64,000 nucleotides of DNA. Origin: Zingiber officinale (lineage: Eukaryota > Streptophyta > Magnoliopsida > Zingiberales > Zingiberaceae). The stretch lies in contig NC_055987.1 of the NCBI RefSeq assembly GCF_018446385.1, positions 7,277,705 through 7,341,704 on the forward strand, read 5' to 3'. Below the pieces are notes generated by a model, which was not told the origin of the DNA, ran no database searches, and worked only from the letters and a program-made list of their open reading frames with translations. Positions 1 to 10,428 of the stretch are shown piece by piece (the first letter of the stretch is position 1; the number at the start of each line of letters is the position of its first letter). The translations under genes and the position numbers were made by a program.

Positions 1-856
1 AAAAATGAGTCAAAATGGTCTAGTTAGAGGTCTGCCCAAATTAAAATTTATTGAAAATTCAACTTGTGTTGCTTGTCAACAAGGTAAACAAACCAAGTCA
101 AACCATAAGTTAACGAACCTAAACAGAATAAGTTCAATACTTAAGCTCCTTCACCTAGACTTGTTTGATTCACATGGAGCCAAGTCACTAAGCAAAAATC
201 AATATTACTTAGTAATAATCGACAACTCAAGATTCACTTGGGTAAAATTTTTAAAAACGAAAGATGAAACCTTTGAAGTATTTAATTTTTTTTGCAAATT
301 AATAGAAAATGAAAATGACGCTCAGATAAAAAGAATTAGAAGTGACCATAGGGGAGAATTTAAAAACTATAACTTTATTGAATTCTGTGAAACTAATGGG
401 TATAAACATGAATATTCTTGTCCTAGAACCCCCCAACAAAATGGTTTAATAGAACGTAAAAACAGAACTCTACAAGAAGCCGCTAGAACCATGTTAAACA
501 AATACAAACTATCTAATCAATTCTGGGCTGAAGTAATTAATACAGCCTGTTATATACAAAATAAAATTTTAATTAATAAAAGTCAAAATAAAACACCGTA
601 TGAAATATATTATAATAAATTTCCTAACTTAAACTATTTGAAAGTATTTGAGTGTAAAGTATTCATCCTAAACACTAAAGATTACTTATGAAAATTTTCA
701 TCAAAAACAACCCCAGGAATATTTTTAGGGTACTCAACAACCAGTAGGGCATACAGAGTTTATAACAAAAATACCCTAAAAGTTGAAGAAACTGTAAACG
801 TAATATTTGATGAAGAAAATAATATACCCAATGTAATAAATGGAAATAATGTTTAG
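1..856 (+). pseudogene. Ty1/copia integrase fragment (Sirevirus-like), 5' truncated by the window edge
   Basis: The frame opens at position 5 and reads GAG-pre-integrase (CVACQQGK near residue 21) into a copia integrase core. All three catalytic acids are visible: D52 in HLDLF, D114 in RSDHRGEF and E150 in NGLIERK. The motif RTPQQNG precedes the glutamate. A TGA at 689-691 interrupts the frame, after which the same frame continues with the normal downstream motif GIFLGYS to a TAG at 854-856, so one nonsense change is the simplest reading. The product would insert retroelement cDNA into the genome. The DNA is far more AT-rich than the gypsy elements at 31-56 kb. The wording of the core (PRTPQQNGLIERKNRTLQ) resembles Sireviruses; that lineage call is moderate. 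No RT follows: a foreign LTR remnant starts at about 857. Confidence 0.85.
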
Positions 857-1515
857 CATCCAGTCACCCTCGACCTGCTAGGACTTCCTCACCAAGTGTC
901 CGGTCAATCCCTTTGACCCACTTGGACTTTTCTCCTCGTGCCAAGTATCCGATCAATCCTTTGACCTACTTGGACTTCTCAATACCAAGTATCTGGTCAA
1001 TCTTGACCCACCTGAATTTCCACGTGCCTGGCTTCACTCACCAGGACCTTCGGCTAGCTTCACTCACTAGGATTTTCATACTACCTAGCTTCACTCACTA
1101 GGTCTTTCACCTGGCTTCACTCACTAGGGCTTCTCCTCTGCCTAGCTTCACTCACTAGGTCTTTCACCTGGCTTCATTCACCAGGATTATTATTCTGCCT
1201 AACTTCACTCACTAGGTCTTTCACTTGGCTTCACTCACCAGGATTTCCCAACTGCCTTGCTTCACTCATTAGGACTTCCCAGTCGGTCTTGACGTACTTG
1301 ACTCTTCTTCACATCTAACTGGTCAACCTTGACCAAAGGAGAATTGTACCAATAATCAACCCAAATGAACGATTGCACCTGCAATTTCCATGTATTGTAG
1401 TCTCCATGTATTGTCAAACATCGAAATTCAAACATCAAGACTCAAGCTTGAGCCATCTCAAGCTTAGTCAACCAGGTCAACCTTGACTTAGGGAATATTA
1501 CACCAATAAAATGAA
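857..1515 (-). repeat. Decayed LTR remnant of the I/J retrotransposon family
   Basis: This stretch is colinear with the LTR at 56523-58230 (same left-to-right order). It starts with the paired 'tcaccaagtgtccggtcaa' type segments, then has a run of about nine GCTTCACTCAC-centred units (1026-1273), then the 'gtcaaccaggtcaacctt' segment near 1470. The element sense strand is minus. Ends are blurred: near 1340 and 1495 there are degraded versions of the LTR start, reading as TTGTACCAATA or ATTACACCAATA instead of TTGCACCAACA. It is older than I and J, judging by divergence. Confidence 0.75.
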
Positions 1516-2000
1516 CTTCCTGCATCAATAAATGAGAGGAGCTTTTACCAATCAACCTCCTGCTCCGTTGAGGCGAAACCCTAGTTTGGCGGAGAGTGAT
1601 GCCCTAGTTCATCGACTAGTGATGAGAGACAGGAAGGAGAGGGCTCGTGTCTAGGAAGAGCTCGTTGATCGAGGGAGGGCTTGCGGTGAGGGAGAGCCCA
1701 TTAATCGAGAGAGGGCTTGTGGTGAGGGAGAGCTCATCAATCGAGAGAGGGGCCCGCGGTGAGGGAGATTTTGTAGGCAAGAGAGGGCTCGCGTCTATTG
1801 AGAGCTCATCGATCGAGAGAGAGCTCGCGGGGAAGGAGAGCTTGTGGCAGGAGAGGGCTCGCTGCGAGAGAGAGTTGTAGCTTCAACGAGAGAGGGCAAC
1901 TAGAGGTCGGTAAATCGCAACGAGAGAGGTAATTCAGAGAGGGAGGAGATGCGGCTAGGGTTCTGCGGAGAGGAAAAGAGGGGAATGAGTTTCTGCGCAT
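1516..2000. repeat. Purine-rich degenerate tandem repeat
   Basis: Units of about 34-38 bp built around GAGAGCTCATCGATCGAGAG and GGGCTCGCGGTGAGG recur from about 1647 to 1890. The 77-codon open frame across it (1647-1880) is a by-product of the repeat and has no recognisable domain. The flanks (1516-1640 and 1890-2000) show nothing coding. It may be leader sequence of another degraded LTR element, but no LTR ends were found. Confidence 0.5.
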
Positions 2001-3159
2001 CAAAAGTTTTCAGCGCGTCAAAACTTTTATGATCTGCACTTTAACGACTTCTCACCACGGCGGATGACGACGTGGAACTTGCCACATCACCAAACCGCAC
2101 GAAATCACAGCATTATCACCACAGGAGATGAAAACTATATATATATATATATAACATAGACTTTATAATGTTGCAAATACATAATTAAAAAAATTGCAAA
2201 CGTATAAACAAACTTTAGATGAACTTGCTTATGAACAATTAATTAAATGTCACAAAGTATTGTGAGAATTTGTTTTAAAAAATACTTTTCATGTACATGA
2301 TATGTTTATATTTTGGAAATAATTAGTGTTTAATTGTTTATCAATCTTAATCAATACGGGAATCGAATTCATTCAAGGCGAACATCAAATATCTACATGA
2401 AAAGTACATGTACAACTGTTTAACATGTATGAACCGTGTTTCTTTTTGTTGGAATGTTGTAATAACTTTGTTAAATAAATTATCTATCTTCTCTCCTCGG
2501 AGTCTTCTCTTTATACTTAAATGATTACAAAGATATTTCTATACAATATTATAGAAGAGAGATTTTCATAACCAATATTTTTTTCTATAAGATCTGAAAA
2601 ACTATACTAGAGAGATTGAAAACTTTACAGGTGAAATTGAAAACTATACTAGAGAGATTGCCACAAATTAAGAAAAAAAAAAAAAGATTGTACATGATAG
2701 TAAAATGATTGTGTGAAAATTATCTCTACATTTAGTATTTGCTTCATAGCTTGATCATTATTTTGATGCGCTAATTAATTCATTTAGTTTAAGAATGTGA
2801 TGGCCATGATGGTTCAAATCAGTGTTATGTTACAATGATAATGATAGTTGTTGCAAGATTATCCTGATGATATGACTATACTTATAATACCTGATTACTT
2901 TTATACTATTGCTACAAAAGAATTAACTCGAAGATGATCTAACAATAAGATAGCTAACAGTACATGGCCCAACACAGTCAATAAAAGACCTAATATCCAT
3001 GGGGAATACAACAAGTTGGAATAGCACTTATGCAAACACAAAACAAATTATGCAGTTAATCTAGAGCATTAATGTCAAGTGCTTCCAACATAGCCATACT
3101 GCTTTCAGCTAATTAAACCTGCAAAACAATATAATCAAGCAATTAAGTGTATTACTTAG
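2001..3159. other. AT-rich intergenic DNA, no gene seen
   Basis: Includes a short (TA)n run at 2136-2153. No open frame, element terminus or RNA gene was recognised. The last few hundred bases are the 3' flank of the minus-strand WOX gene. Confidence 0.6.
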
Positions 3160-4761
3160 CTATCTAGTAATGAAACGAAGTTTAATCACCAGGTAATAAG
3201 AAGCTCCATGTTGGAGAGGATAGAGGGTGACTCCCCACTCATCAGTGAGCACAGGTTGGCCGGATTGATCGAGAAGGATGGCTTCCGGCCCGAACAGTTG
3301 CCGTATATTTATCCGGCCGGCCGCGACCTCATACGCCGCCTCGCTGGTGATCACCGTTGATCGGGCGCAGGCGGCTGCTCCGGCATCAAATATACCATCT
3401 CCAATTTCCCCCATCAACTCTGTTTATTTGATAAATTAATCAAAGAAGTAAATGACAGATAATTGTGCATATAGAAAATCCTATGCATGAAAAAGAGACA
3501 GCATAATTTGTATGAATCCCATGCACACGTCCAATCTATAGGAGAAATGACACAACCATCCACTGTGTCATTCAATCCCCATCATGCATCTTGGTGACAT
3601 GACCACATAGAGCTCTCTGATCAGATCTGTTCATACTTGTCTTTTCTCTACATGAATCTGTTTTCCCTTCTCTTTCATGAGAAAGATTGCGTGCACGTAG
3701 CTGTTGTTCCAACAGTAAGACAGCTCTCAATTTTGGGAGCATCATGACCTTACAGAAAGCAGGTGGCTGCAAAATTTGAAGTGAAAGCACATGGAAATAT
3801 AATGTACATAACGCGAAGTAGATGGATCAGCTCACTGAAGCATCACTCTCAGTATGTGAGAGCTGCGTCATTAATAGCTCATACCTTGTATGTCGCTGAT
3901 AGGGCTACCATTAACGCAGCTGCCTACAGTGGCAGCACTAGAAGTTGGAACAGCAGCAGCAGCAGCGGCAGCAGCTGCCGCTGCTGCATAAAGATGTTGT
4001 AAATATTGCATCTTCAACTTGTACTCTTGGTGATCATCATGATCTGGTTTCATGAGTAGCTGCATCGGCGTCTCAGGATCGTAAAGGCCGTCGGAACTGA
4101 TGATTCCGGTGCTCATATCTTGATACGCCGGCTCCGCGAGTGAGTTCATCTGCTTTGGGAGTAAGGTCGTCGGCGGCAGCCGGGGAGAGAAGTGCTGGAA
4201 TCTAGTCGGGAGGGGTAGGGTTTTGTTGCCGGAGTCGGCGGACTGGGCTGAGGAGGAGGAGGAGGAGGAAGAGGAGCCGGTGGGGGATGGTTTCGGTGTG
4301 CGGCGGGCGGCTGCCGGGCTGAGGTGGTTGCGGTTTCCGTGCTTGTTCTTGGAGCGGGACTTGCGGTTCTGGAACCAGTAGAAGACGTTGGCGTCGCCGA
4401 CGGGTCCGAACTCCTGGAGCTGAAGTCGGATCTTGCGGATCTCATCGCGGCTGGGGTTCACCATGCCGGAGTTGAAGATGGCATCCAGGATCCGGATTTG
4501 CTCCGGCTTCGGGTTCCACCTTGGCTTCGGATCGGGGCTCCTCTCCTCACAGCCTACGCATGTGCACCACAGAAAGCAAGCAATCATCATCATCATCATT
4601 TGTTAAAGCCCTAACCCTAACTCCCTAACTCTCAAAAGAAAGATAGATGGTTATGATTACTGACCTAGATTTTTCTGGTGAATGATGTGATCATGCTGCC
4701 ATTGGTTGATGCAGGGCTTGGACTTGAACATGCTCGTCCAGTGCTTGTTGGATGAGGCCAT
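3160..4761 (-). CDS. WOX9: WUSCHEL-related homeobox protein, WOX8/9 type (3 exons)
   Basis: A nuclear homeodomain transcription factor. In the WOX8/9 (STIMPY) group such proteins maintain embryo and meristem growth. Exons on the minus strand: 4761-4665, 4553-3885 and 3419-3160. All introns are GT-AG (donors CTAG|GTCAGT and CAAG|GTATGAG; acceptors GCGTAG|G and AAACAG|A), and phases join exactly to a 341-residue frame. Exon 1 starts [17 protein letters not shown], the typical WOX9 N-terminus. The homeodomain is at about residues 42-106, with recognition helix [12 protein letters not shown] (90-101) and the [15 protein letters not shown] start that separates WOX8/9 from WOX11/12. Exon 2 also carries a serine run and a run of about 12 alanines. 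Exon 3 has the conserved C-terminal block [18 protein letters not shown] followed by SYYLV, plus about eight extra residues. No WUS box (TLPLFP) is seen, as expected for this clade. Arabidopsis WOX9 is slightly longer. All key residues look intact. Confidence 0.93.
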
Positions 4762-4804
4762 GGTGGTGGTGGTGGTGGTGGTGGTGGTGGTGGTGGTGGT
4801 GGTG
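4761..4804. repeat. (GTG)n microsatellite abutting the WOX start codon
   Basis: About 14 uninterrupted GTG triplets on the plus strand read as CCA/CAC on the WOX strand and run directly into its ATG (4761-4759). If transcribed, the 5' leader would end in an unstructured CCA repeat. The overlapping minus-strand frame that turns it into polyproline (4874-4665) is not real. Confidence 0.9.
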
Positions 4805-4831
4805 CAGTAGAAGAGGCAGAAGAGTAGTAAG

Positions 4832-4839
4832 TATATAAT
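4832..4839 (-). promoter_or_regulatory. Possible TATA element of the WOX gene
   Basis: Minus-strand reading ATTATATAC lies about 75 bp upstream of the WOX ATG and is the nearest TATA-like string. It would place the transcript start close to the CCA repeat. Nothing else supports it, so this is a weak call. Confidence 0.3.
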
Positions 4840-7280
4840 GAAAACAGTAGTGTCTCCTTATCTCCGTGTGACATATATGTACATGTTCAATTCCTTTCCT
4901 ATAACAGCCACCACCTACTCTGCTCGATTTTTCACATCTAAATATGAATTAAAAGGAACAGTGGTGCCCTCTGCCAACTTCCGCAGTGGGTACTGCATAT
5001 TAATTAATCAGATAATTCATTGTAAAGTATATACGAAAAGGCACTGTTCATATGACTTGTGGCACTGGAAATTACTGAAAGATGGAAGAGTTTAGGGAAG
5101 AGGGACACGAATTACTAATGCAAGCAACCAATTGTACACAGTACAAGAAAGAAAGAGAAATGGAAAAAGCATTTGGGGTTGAAAATTCCATTATTTTTCC
5201 TTTATGGAAGGGTTTCATTCGAGAGTGATCGTGGATACTGATTTAGATCGATATATAATTTGGCACGTCTTGTCATTTTCCACAAGAGGCGAGTACTTGT
5301 GCTGAGGTTTTGAAGGGTAGTTTGTTGGCTTGCAGGAGAAAGAGATAATGAATAGGAAGAGTTAAAGTGTAGGATTATTCTAATGGAGGAGCTGGTTGTT
5401 GTGGAGGAATAAATGCATTGAGAAAGAGAGAGAGAGAAGAGAGAGTGAGAGTTTTAAAGGAGAAATTAAGCACAAAAAGTGGAGTTGATTGGGAAATGAG
5501 TTGGGGTGGAGTAATTGCACGGGGTGAATTGGATTGTTTTGGGTCATACGGTGAGGTGAGTGAAAATTGGATTGACTCGAGGGGTCTTCACCCTTTTGCC
5601 TTCTTCTCTATGGCTATGATAAGGGCAATAAAAGCTTTCATTACTTTCAATGGCCTGACTTCATGGAGCTAGACAAGTACTACATTGGTTTTGGTTTTAG
5701 TCTTTCAATCTTGAATTGGATATGCATAATTGTTTGGGACAGTAAATAACTTGACCTAATTCGAAGTTGGTGTATGCAAATATAATAATTAAAAAGAGAA
5801 TGATATTTTATCAAATTGCAGGTGAAGATGTATGTGCAGGCCGGTTAATCTATAGTTGTTGAATATGCAATAAACATCATATTAATTACAAGGCATGCAT
5901 GCAACAAGGTATCTGGAAGTAACACGTCCATCACTTGCCTGAAATTTACTCTCTCTTTTTTTAAAAAAATTCACGTTATCCAATCTACAGTGGCAGACCA
6001 GTGCAATGATATATATGAATTTGCTTTAATTTGCATCTGAAAGCTTTCTTCTTCCGCGTGCAAACGTGTTCAGCAAGTCAATCTTTGTGGTCGGGACGAT
6101 TACTTGTAAGTGTTTGAGACTCCGATGAGCTGCCCTGCGGGTGAGCTAGGGATGATGACGTGTGTGCTCCCTCCCTCCCTTCCTCGTGAGACCCTCTGAC
6201 TAAGCCAGATCCGCCCATCATCGTCATCATCATCATCATCATCATCACCACCACCACCACCACCACCACCAAATGCATACTGCTGCATCCTCCTCCCGAT
6301 GAGGTGTAGTTTCTGGGCACAGACCAGCAAAAGCAAAAAAGAAAGAGGCAATAAATACAATAAATTAAATGGCCTTGAATGAGCCATGTACAGTTGAGCA
6401 CAAACCGCGGGGCACAAATCCCATCGTCGACCTCTAGAGTCTTGCCATGCCCATTCCCACGCCCATGCATTCTCTTCATCCTGCACCCTGAAGTCGACAT
6501 GAGAATTGCATTTTTTTTAAAAAAAAATAATAATAACAAAGATCTATAGGGAGGAAATTGGGGGAGAAAAGGCTGCTCTGTTTCCTCTCTGCTTCATTTC
6601 TCCGTACCCATAAAGCGTGCAAAGTCAGCTGCTGGCTTTCTAAACTGAAAAGGTCGGAGCTCGCTTTACTGATCCAGGCCTATTTAAAGCTCCTGCGCCG
6701 GGGAATCTTCACACTCCGACTATGGCAACGTTATTTACTCCCAACTAAAACTGCTGTTAATCGGCATTAAGATATTCGTGGATAAGTATATTTTGCAGAG
6801 AGCACTCGATCTCACGTGGATAAGCATTGACTGATCGAGGATGGAGATGTCAATTACTCTCATCTGTTGCGTGCAATCACGGACAGTTTAAATGAATTGC
6901 GAGTGGGAATAGAAAGAAGAAGGCATGCAGCAGCGACGGATGCGGGCCGTTCCTCCTGCTGCTGCAGCATATGCTTCAATCAATTCGAAGAGACAAAATA
7001 TACATGTTATATTTTTCCAAATGATCATATCCTTTTCTCAGTCTCTCAGGTTTGCGATTCATGGAGGAGAATTCAGCAGGCGAAAGGAGAAATTGGGTTC
7101 GTGTGTGGGCTTGGACTAATTTCCGAAGGGCTTGCGTTGGGCCGCATAAATCTAATGATTTCATCTTTATTATTATTGATATTTTAAATCATTTTTTTTT
7201 GTCCTATGGTATTTTTATTTTCAAAATAACATTATCAATTTAATTATTTCTGTTGCATTAGATTTAACCCGTGTTATTTG
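4840..7280. other. Intergenic DNA between WOX and ERF genes
   Basis: Holds the divergent upstream regions of the two transcription factor genes. Apart from the microsatellite at 6215-6271 and a GA-rich stretch at 5420-5455, no gene, transposon terminus or RNA gene was recognised. Open frames here (for example 5418-5672, 6867-7187) lack domains and codon bias. Confidence 0.55.
6215..6271. repeat. Compound (CAT)n-(CAC)n microsatellite
   Basis: About ten ATC/CAT triplets run straight into about eight CAC triplets. Minus-strand frames across it read runs of Met, Val, Gly or Asp, which explains the long open frames at 6078-6539. These are not genes. Confidence 0.9.
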
Positions 7281-7926
7281 GTCAACCGGTGTCCAAAAAA
7301 AATCAAAGAAGAAAAAGAAGGTAAGAGGAAGTTGGAGGTAGTTGACTAAGTCAACGTGCACATGCGTTCTAGAGGTCAACTGATGTTGCGTCCTTCAACG
7401 AAAGTCATAGAGCGAGGAATTTTTTTTATTTGTTATTTAGCTTCCTGAATTAATTATATATTTAGATTTAACGTTCCATTAAATTATAAATTTGTTATCA
7501 AAGATGTACACGTGGAATTATTCCCTTGGCGTGGGAATTATACTTCTGGTGCAACTTTTAAATAGTTTGTTCTATCCGTGGACATTTGTAAAGAAGGGCA
7601 TACAATTGGACCCCACAAACAATAGAAAGCAGGGTTTGACTAACCGGTGACTTTAGATGGACTTCGTCCATTTAAAAAATTAAAATTTGATTTTAGAATT
7701 GAAGGAGTATTAAGAAGATCTATGTAAAAAAATAATATAAAAACTATTTTTTTTTTTCAATATTCTTCGTCCAAAACAATTAATGATCGCCACGTAACCC
7801 AACAATTTTTAGTTTAGAGGCAAAATCTAACTGAAACACCTTTTGATGTGTTTCTCCACCAATCCATTTGTTGACTTTTGAATTTCCCACGTGTTGATTA
7901 TTTAATTCTTAACTGACAACATTGAC
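7281..7926. promoter_or_regulatory. Cluster of W-box cores upstream of the ERF gene
   Basis: Seven TTGAC/GTCAA cores lie in about 650 bp: 7281-7285, 7342-7346, 7350-7354, 7375-7379, 7636-7640, 7871-7875 and 7922-7926. Two face each other as TTGACTAAGTCAA (7342-7354). TTGAC is the core of the WRKY binding site. They lie 320-970 bp upstream of the ERF start. About one to two would be expected by chance, so the region is enriched, but function is inferred. Confidence 0.5.
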
Positions 7927-8247
7927 TGAGGTAAACTGGCCATGCAAATCCAACCTATTCGTTGAATTAGTGCAGTTGAAAAAAAAAACAATCCCATAAG
8001 TACATCGTAACTGAATCGTAAATATGTGCATATGACCGGACGCCCTTCCAGAAACAGGATCGAGATTAGTTGTCGGAGGGCAGGCAGTCAATTCCAACAC
8101 GCTTCTGACCTCGTGGCCATTGAACCAAGCCAGGAATGAATCTAGCAGAGAAGTGAAAAGCTGCTTTCCCATTCCAATCCATCATCCATATTAATCCAAC
8201 CAACCAACCAACCAGAGGTATAGCAGCAGCTCAATTCCACTACCTTC

Positions 8248-8700
8248 ATGGCTTCCAATATCACGCACCACCGCGTCAAGCAAGAAGAAGAGCAGCAGCA
8301 GCAGCAGCTCCCTCTCAACGAGAACGACTCCCAGGACATGATCCTCTTCGAGGTCCTGCGCGAGGCCTCGTCCATGGCCCCCTCCGCCGCCCCGCCGCCT
8401 CTCCCCTCCGTTCTCCTCAAGGCCCGCGCCGCCCTCCAACCGCGCGCCCGGAAGTACCGCGGCGTGCGCCGCAGGCCGTGGGGCAAGTTCGCCGCCGAGA
8501 TCCGCGACTCGACCCGGCACGGCGCGCGCCTCTGGCTCGGCACCTTCGACACCGCCGAGGAGGCCGCCGCCGCCTACGACCGGGCCGCCTTCCGGATGCG
8601 CGGCGCCAAGGCGCTGCTCAACTTCCCGCCGGGCGTTTCCCTCCCCGCCGGACCTTCCGCGACCTCGATCGACGAGCAGAGACTCGGTGACTCGGCCTGA
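8248..8700 (+). CDS. AP2/ERF transcription factor, ERF group IX-like
   Basis: A nuclear DNA-binding regulator. Family members bind GCC-box promoters in ethylene, jasmonate and defence responses. The 150-residue intronless frame has one AP2/ERF domain at about residues 69-127: [18 protein letters not shown], then [18 protein letters not shown], ending ALLNFP. The alanine and aspartate at domain positions 14 and 19 mark the ERF rather than the DREB branch. The acidic-hydrophobic motif [14 protein letters not shown] (27-40) resembles the N-terminal motif of group IX proteins. A short glutamine run (16-20) and a proline-rich linker precede the domain. The ATG at 8248 is the first in frame and is followed by GC. 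GC content is very high, typical of a monocot gene. The protein is short for group IX but complete. The nearby W-box cluster suggests stress induction. The exact orthologue is not assigned. Confidence 0.92.
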   Translation: MASNITHHRVKQEEEQQQQQLPLNENDSQDMILFEVLREASSMAPSAAPPPLPSVLLKARAALQPRARKYRGVRRRPWGKFAAEIRDSTRHGARLWLGTFDTAEEAAAAYDRAAFRMRGAKALLNFPPGVSLPAGPSATSIDEQRLGDSA

Positions 8701-9678
8701 TCGACGATCGAGGAAGCTACCTGCTACCCTGCAGATGTACAGAAGAATTCCAGAGGTTTTATATTCGTTCCGTGATCAAAATTTGTAGCTCGATCGGATA
8801 AACTCGATATGCTTATAAAGATCGGAGAGGAGAGATTATTTGGAATCATGGGATAGGGCCTTCGATCGAGGCCATTTCCAGTCACTCTGTTTCTAATTCC
8901 CATGAAAATTACATGAACTGGTAGTGGTAACCTTCTTCGAATCTCCTCCTTGTCTCGCATACAAAGTTTCTTCTTGATCATCGATTCATCACGCAGCTCT
9001 GTTTGTTTTGGGATTTGGAATCTGAGGCTCTGTGCGAAATATGAAAAATGGCCTGCCCCATGTTTTTGTTGCATCGCATTCCAGTGCGAAACGTGATCAA
9101 GAACGACAAAGGCGACCTTAATTCGATCCGCACAGCAATTTGGAAAATGACAGAATCAAGCCGATGGGCATCACTGTTGGTGTCCGTCAATTCACAACCT
9201 AACCATGGAGATTTTTCTTTCGTCATTTCAATAACAATAACAAAAAATTAAAAAGAATTGACGAACCGATTAAATAAGGTAATCGACTCCAATCTAACTA
9301 AATTATTAAAATAATTATTTAAATTTATTTTTTTTATGAGTTTAAGTTTGATTCGAACTTGAATTAAATTTAATTCATTTAAATATTATGCTCTCAATTC
9401 AAATTTATTTATTTATTTGAATTATAATTATCGAACAGAACACTAAATTTGTTCACAGTTCAATTAAAGGTCTAACCAATTAAGTCGTAATTATTCGACA
9501 ACAGCTAGTTGCACCAGAGATAGCAAATATAAAGATTTGCTAATAAATTTAAAATTTCAACTATTTTAATTATACCTAAAGTTTCCAAAACAAAAAACTT
9601 CAATTAAAAAATTAACTAATTATTTAAAACTAGACAATTTATTTATTTAAATTTATCTGTGTTTAAATGAGGAGCGGT
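8701..9678. other. Intergenic DNA between ERF and UGT
   Basis: ERF 3' flank followed by very AT-rich sequence from about 9230. No gene or element end was recognised. The stretch from about 9679 is the start of the block duplicated at 25051. Confidence 0.55.
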
Positions 9679-10428
9679 AAAAGTGGCTCACATTAAAAGT
9701 ATGAAATTATTTTTATTTTTATTTTTTCAAAAATGGAAAGCTCATTCAATATTTTAACTATAAGGCAACGTATTAATAAAAGTTTTCTTATATGGAAATA
9801 GAGGAAATGTAGTAATTTTAAATTATCAATATGTCTATTATAAAAGTAGATTGAAAAAAGGGGAAAGGATTTAATTCCTTTCCATTTTGCTAAAATTTAA
9901 TAGAAGTGACGTTGGAAAACGTCCAATTTTATTTCGTTTTTATATGTAGACATATTAAAGAATTCATTTTTATATTAATATTTGGTTTGCATTTGCTCAA
10001 AATGTAAAAAAAATAAAATATGATCAAATTTACTTGATTTCGTTAGCAATATAAAAATATAAATTATCGTTAATAAATTAATTTGGAAATTTTAATTTAG
10101 TTTTATTCATCCGATATGAAATTACATTTAAGGAAATCAATTTATTAAGAATTAAAATTGGTGATTTAAAAAAACATTAGAATTGATTAAAATATATATA
10201 ATCATAATGGAAAAATGGTAATTAGTAATCAATTCATTATTACGGACCCAACGTAGAGTTTTATTTTCGAACGGCCGAGTGTAGATGAATTATTCAAACC
10301 CGGATTCCAAATCGAACCGGACCGAGCACTGGTTCAGGTTCAACCACAATTTCGTAGTTCACAGCTATAAAAACGCAATTTTAATGGAAACAGAGCAGTG
10401 ATTTCACCGAATACCTTCGAGACTAGCG
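9679..10428 (+). promoter_or_regulatory. UGT promoter and 5' leader (duplicated at 25051-25795)
   Basis: A TATA box, CTATAAAAA, lies at 10365-10372, 57 bp upstream of the ATG, so the leader would be about 30 nt. The whole block from about 9679 to the ATG matches 25051-25795 with small indels, including the TATA box and the sequence 'gagcactggttcaggttcaa' region. Conservation of this block in the dead copy dates the duplication as fairly recent. Confidence 0.75.

Noticed and set aside
4665-4874. Minus-strand proline-rich ORF over the WOX start
   Set aside because: It is the CCA microsatellite read in another frame; the WOX exon 1 frame with a proper splice donor explains the region.
6078-6539. 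Overlapping minus-strand ORFs with Met, Val, Gly and Asp runs
   Set aside because: Generated by the CAT/CAC microsatellite; no domain and no codon bias.
8142-8552. Minus-strand ORFs over the ERF gene
   Set aside because: GC-rich shadow frames of the AP2 domain; no independent motif.
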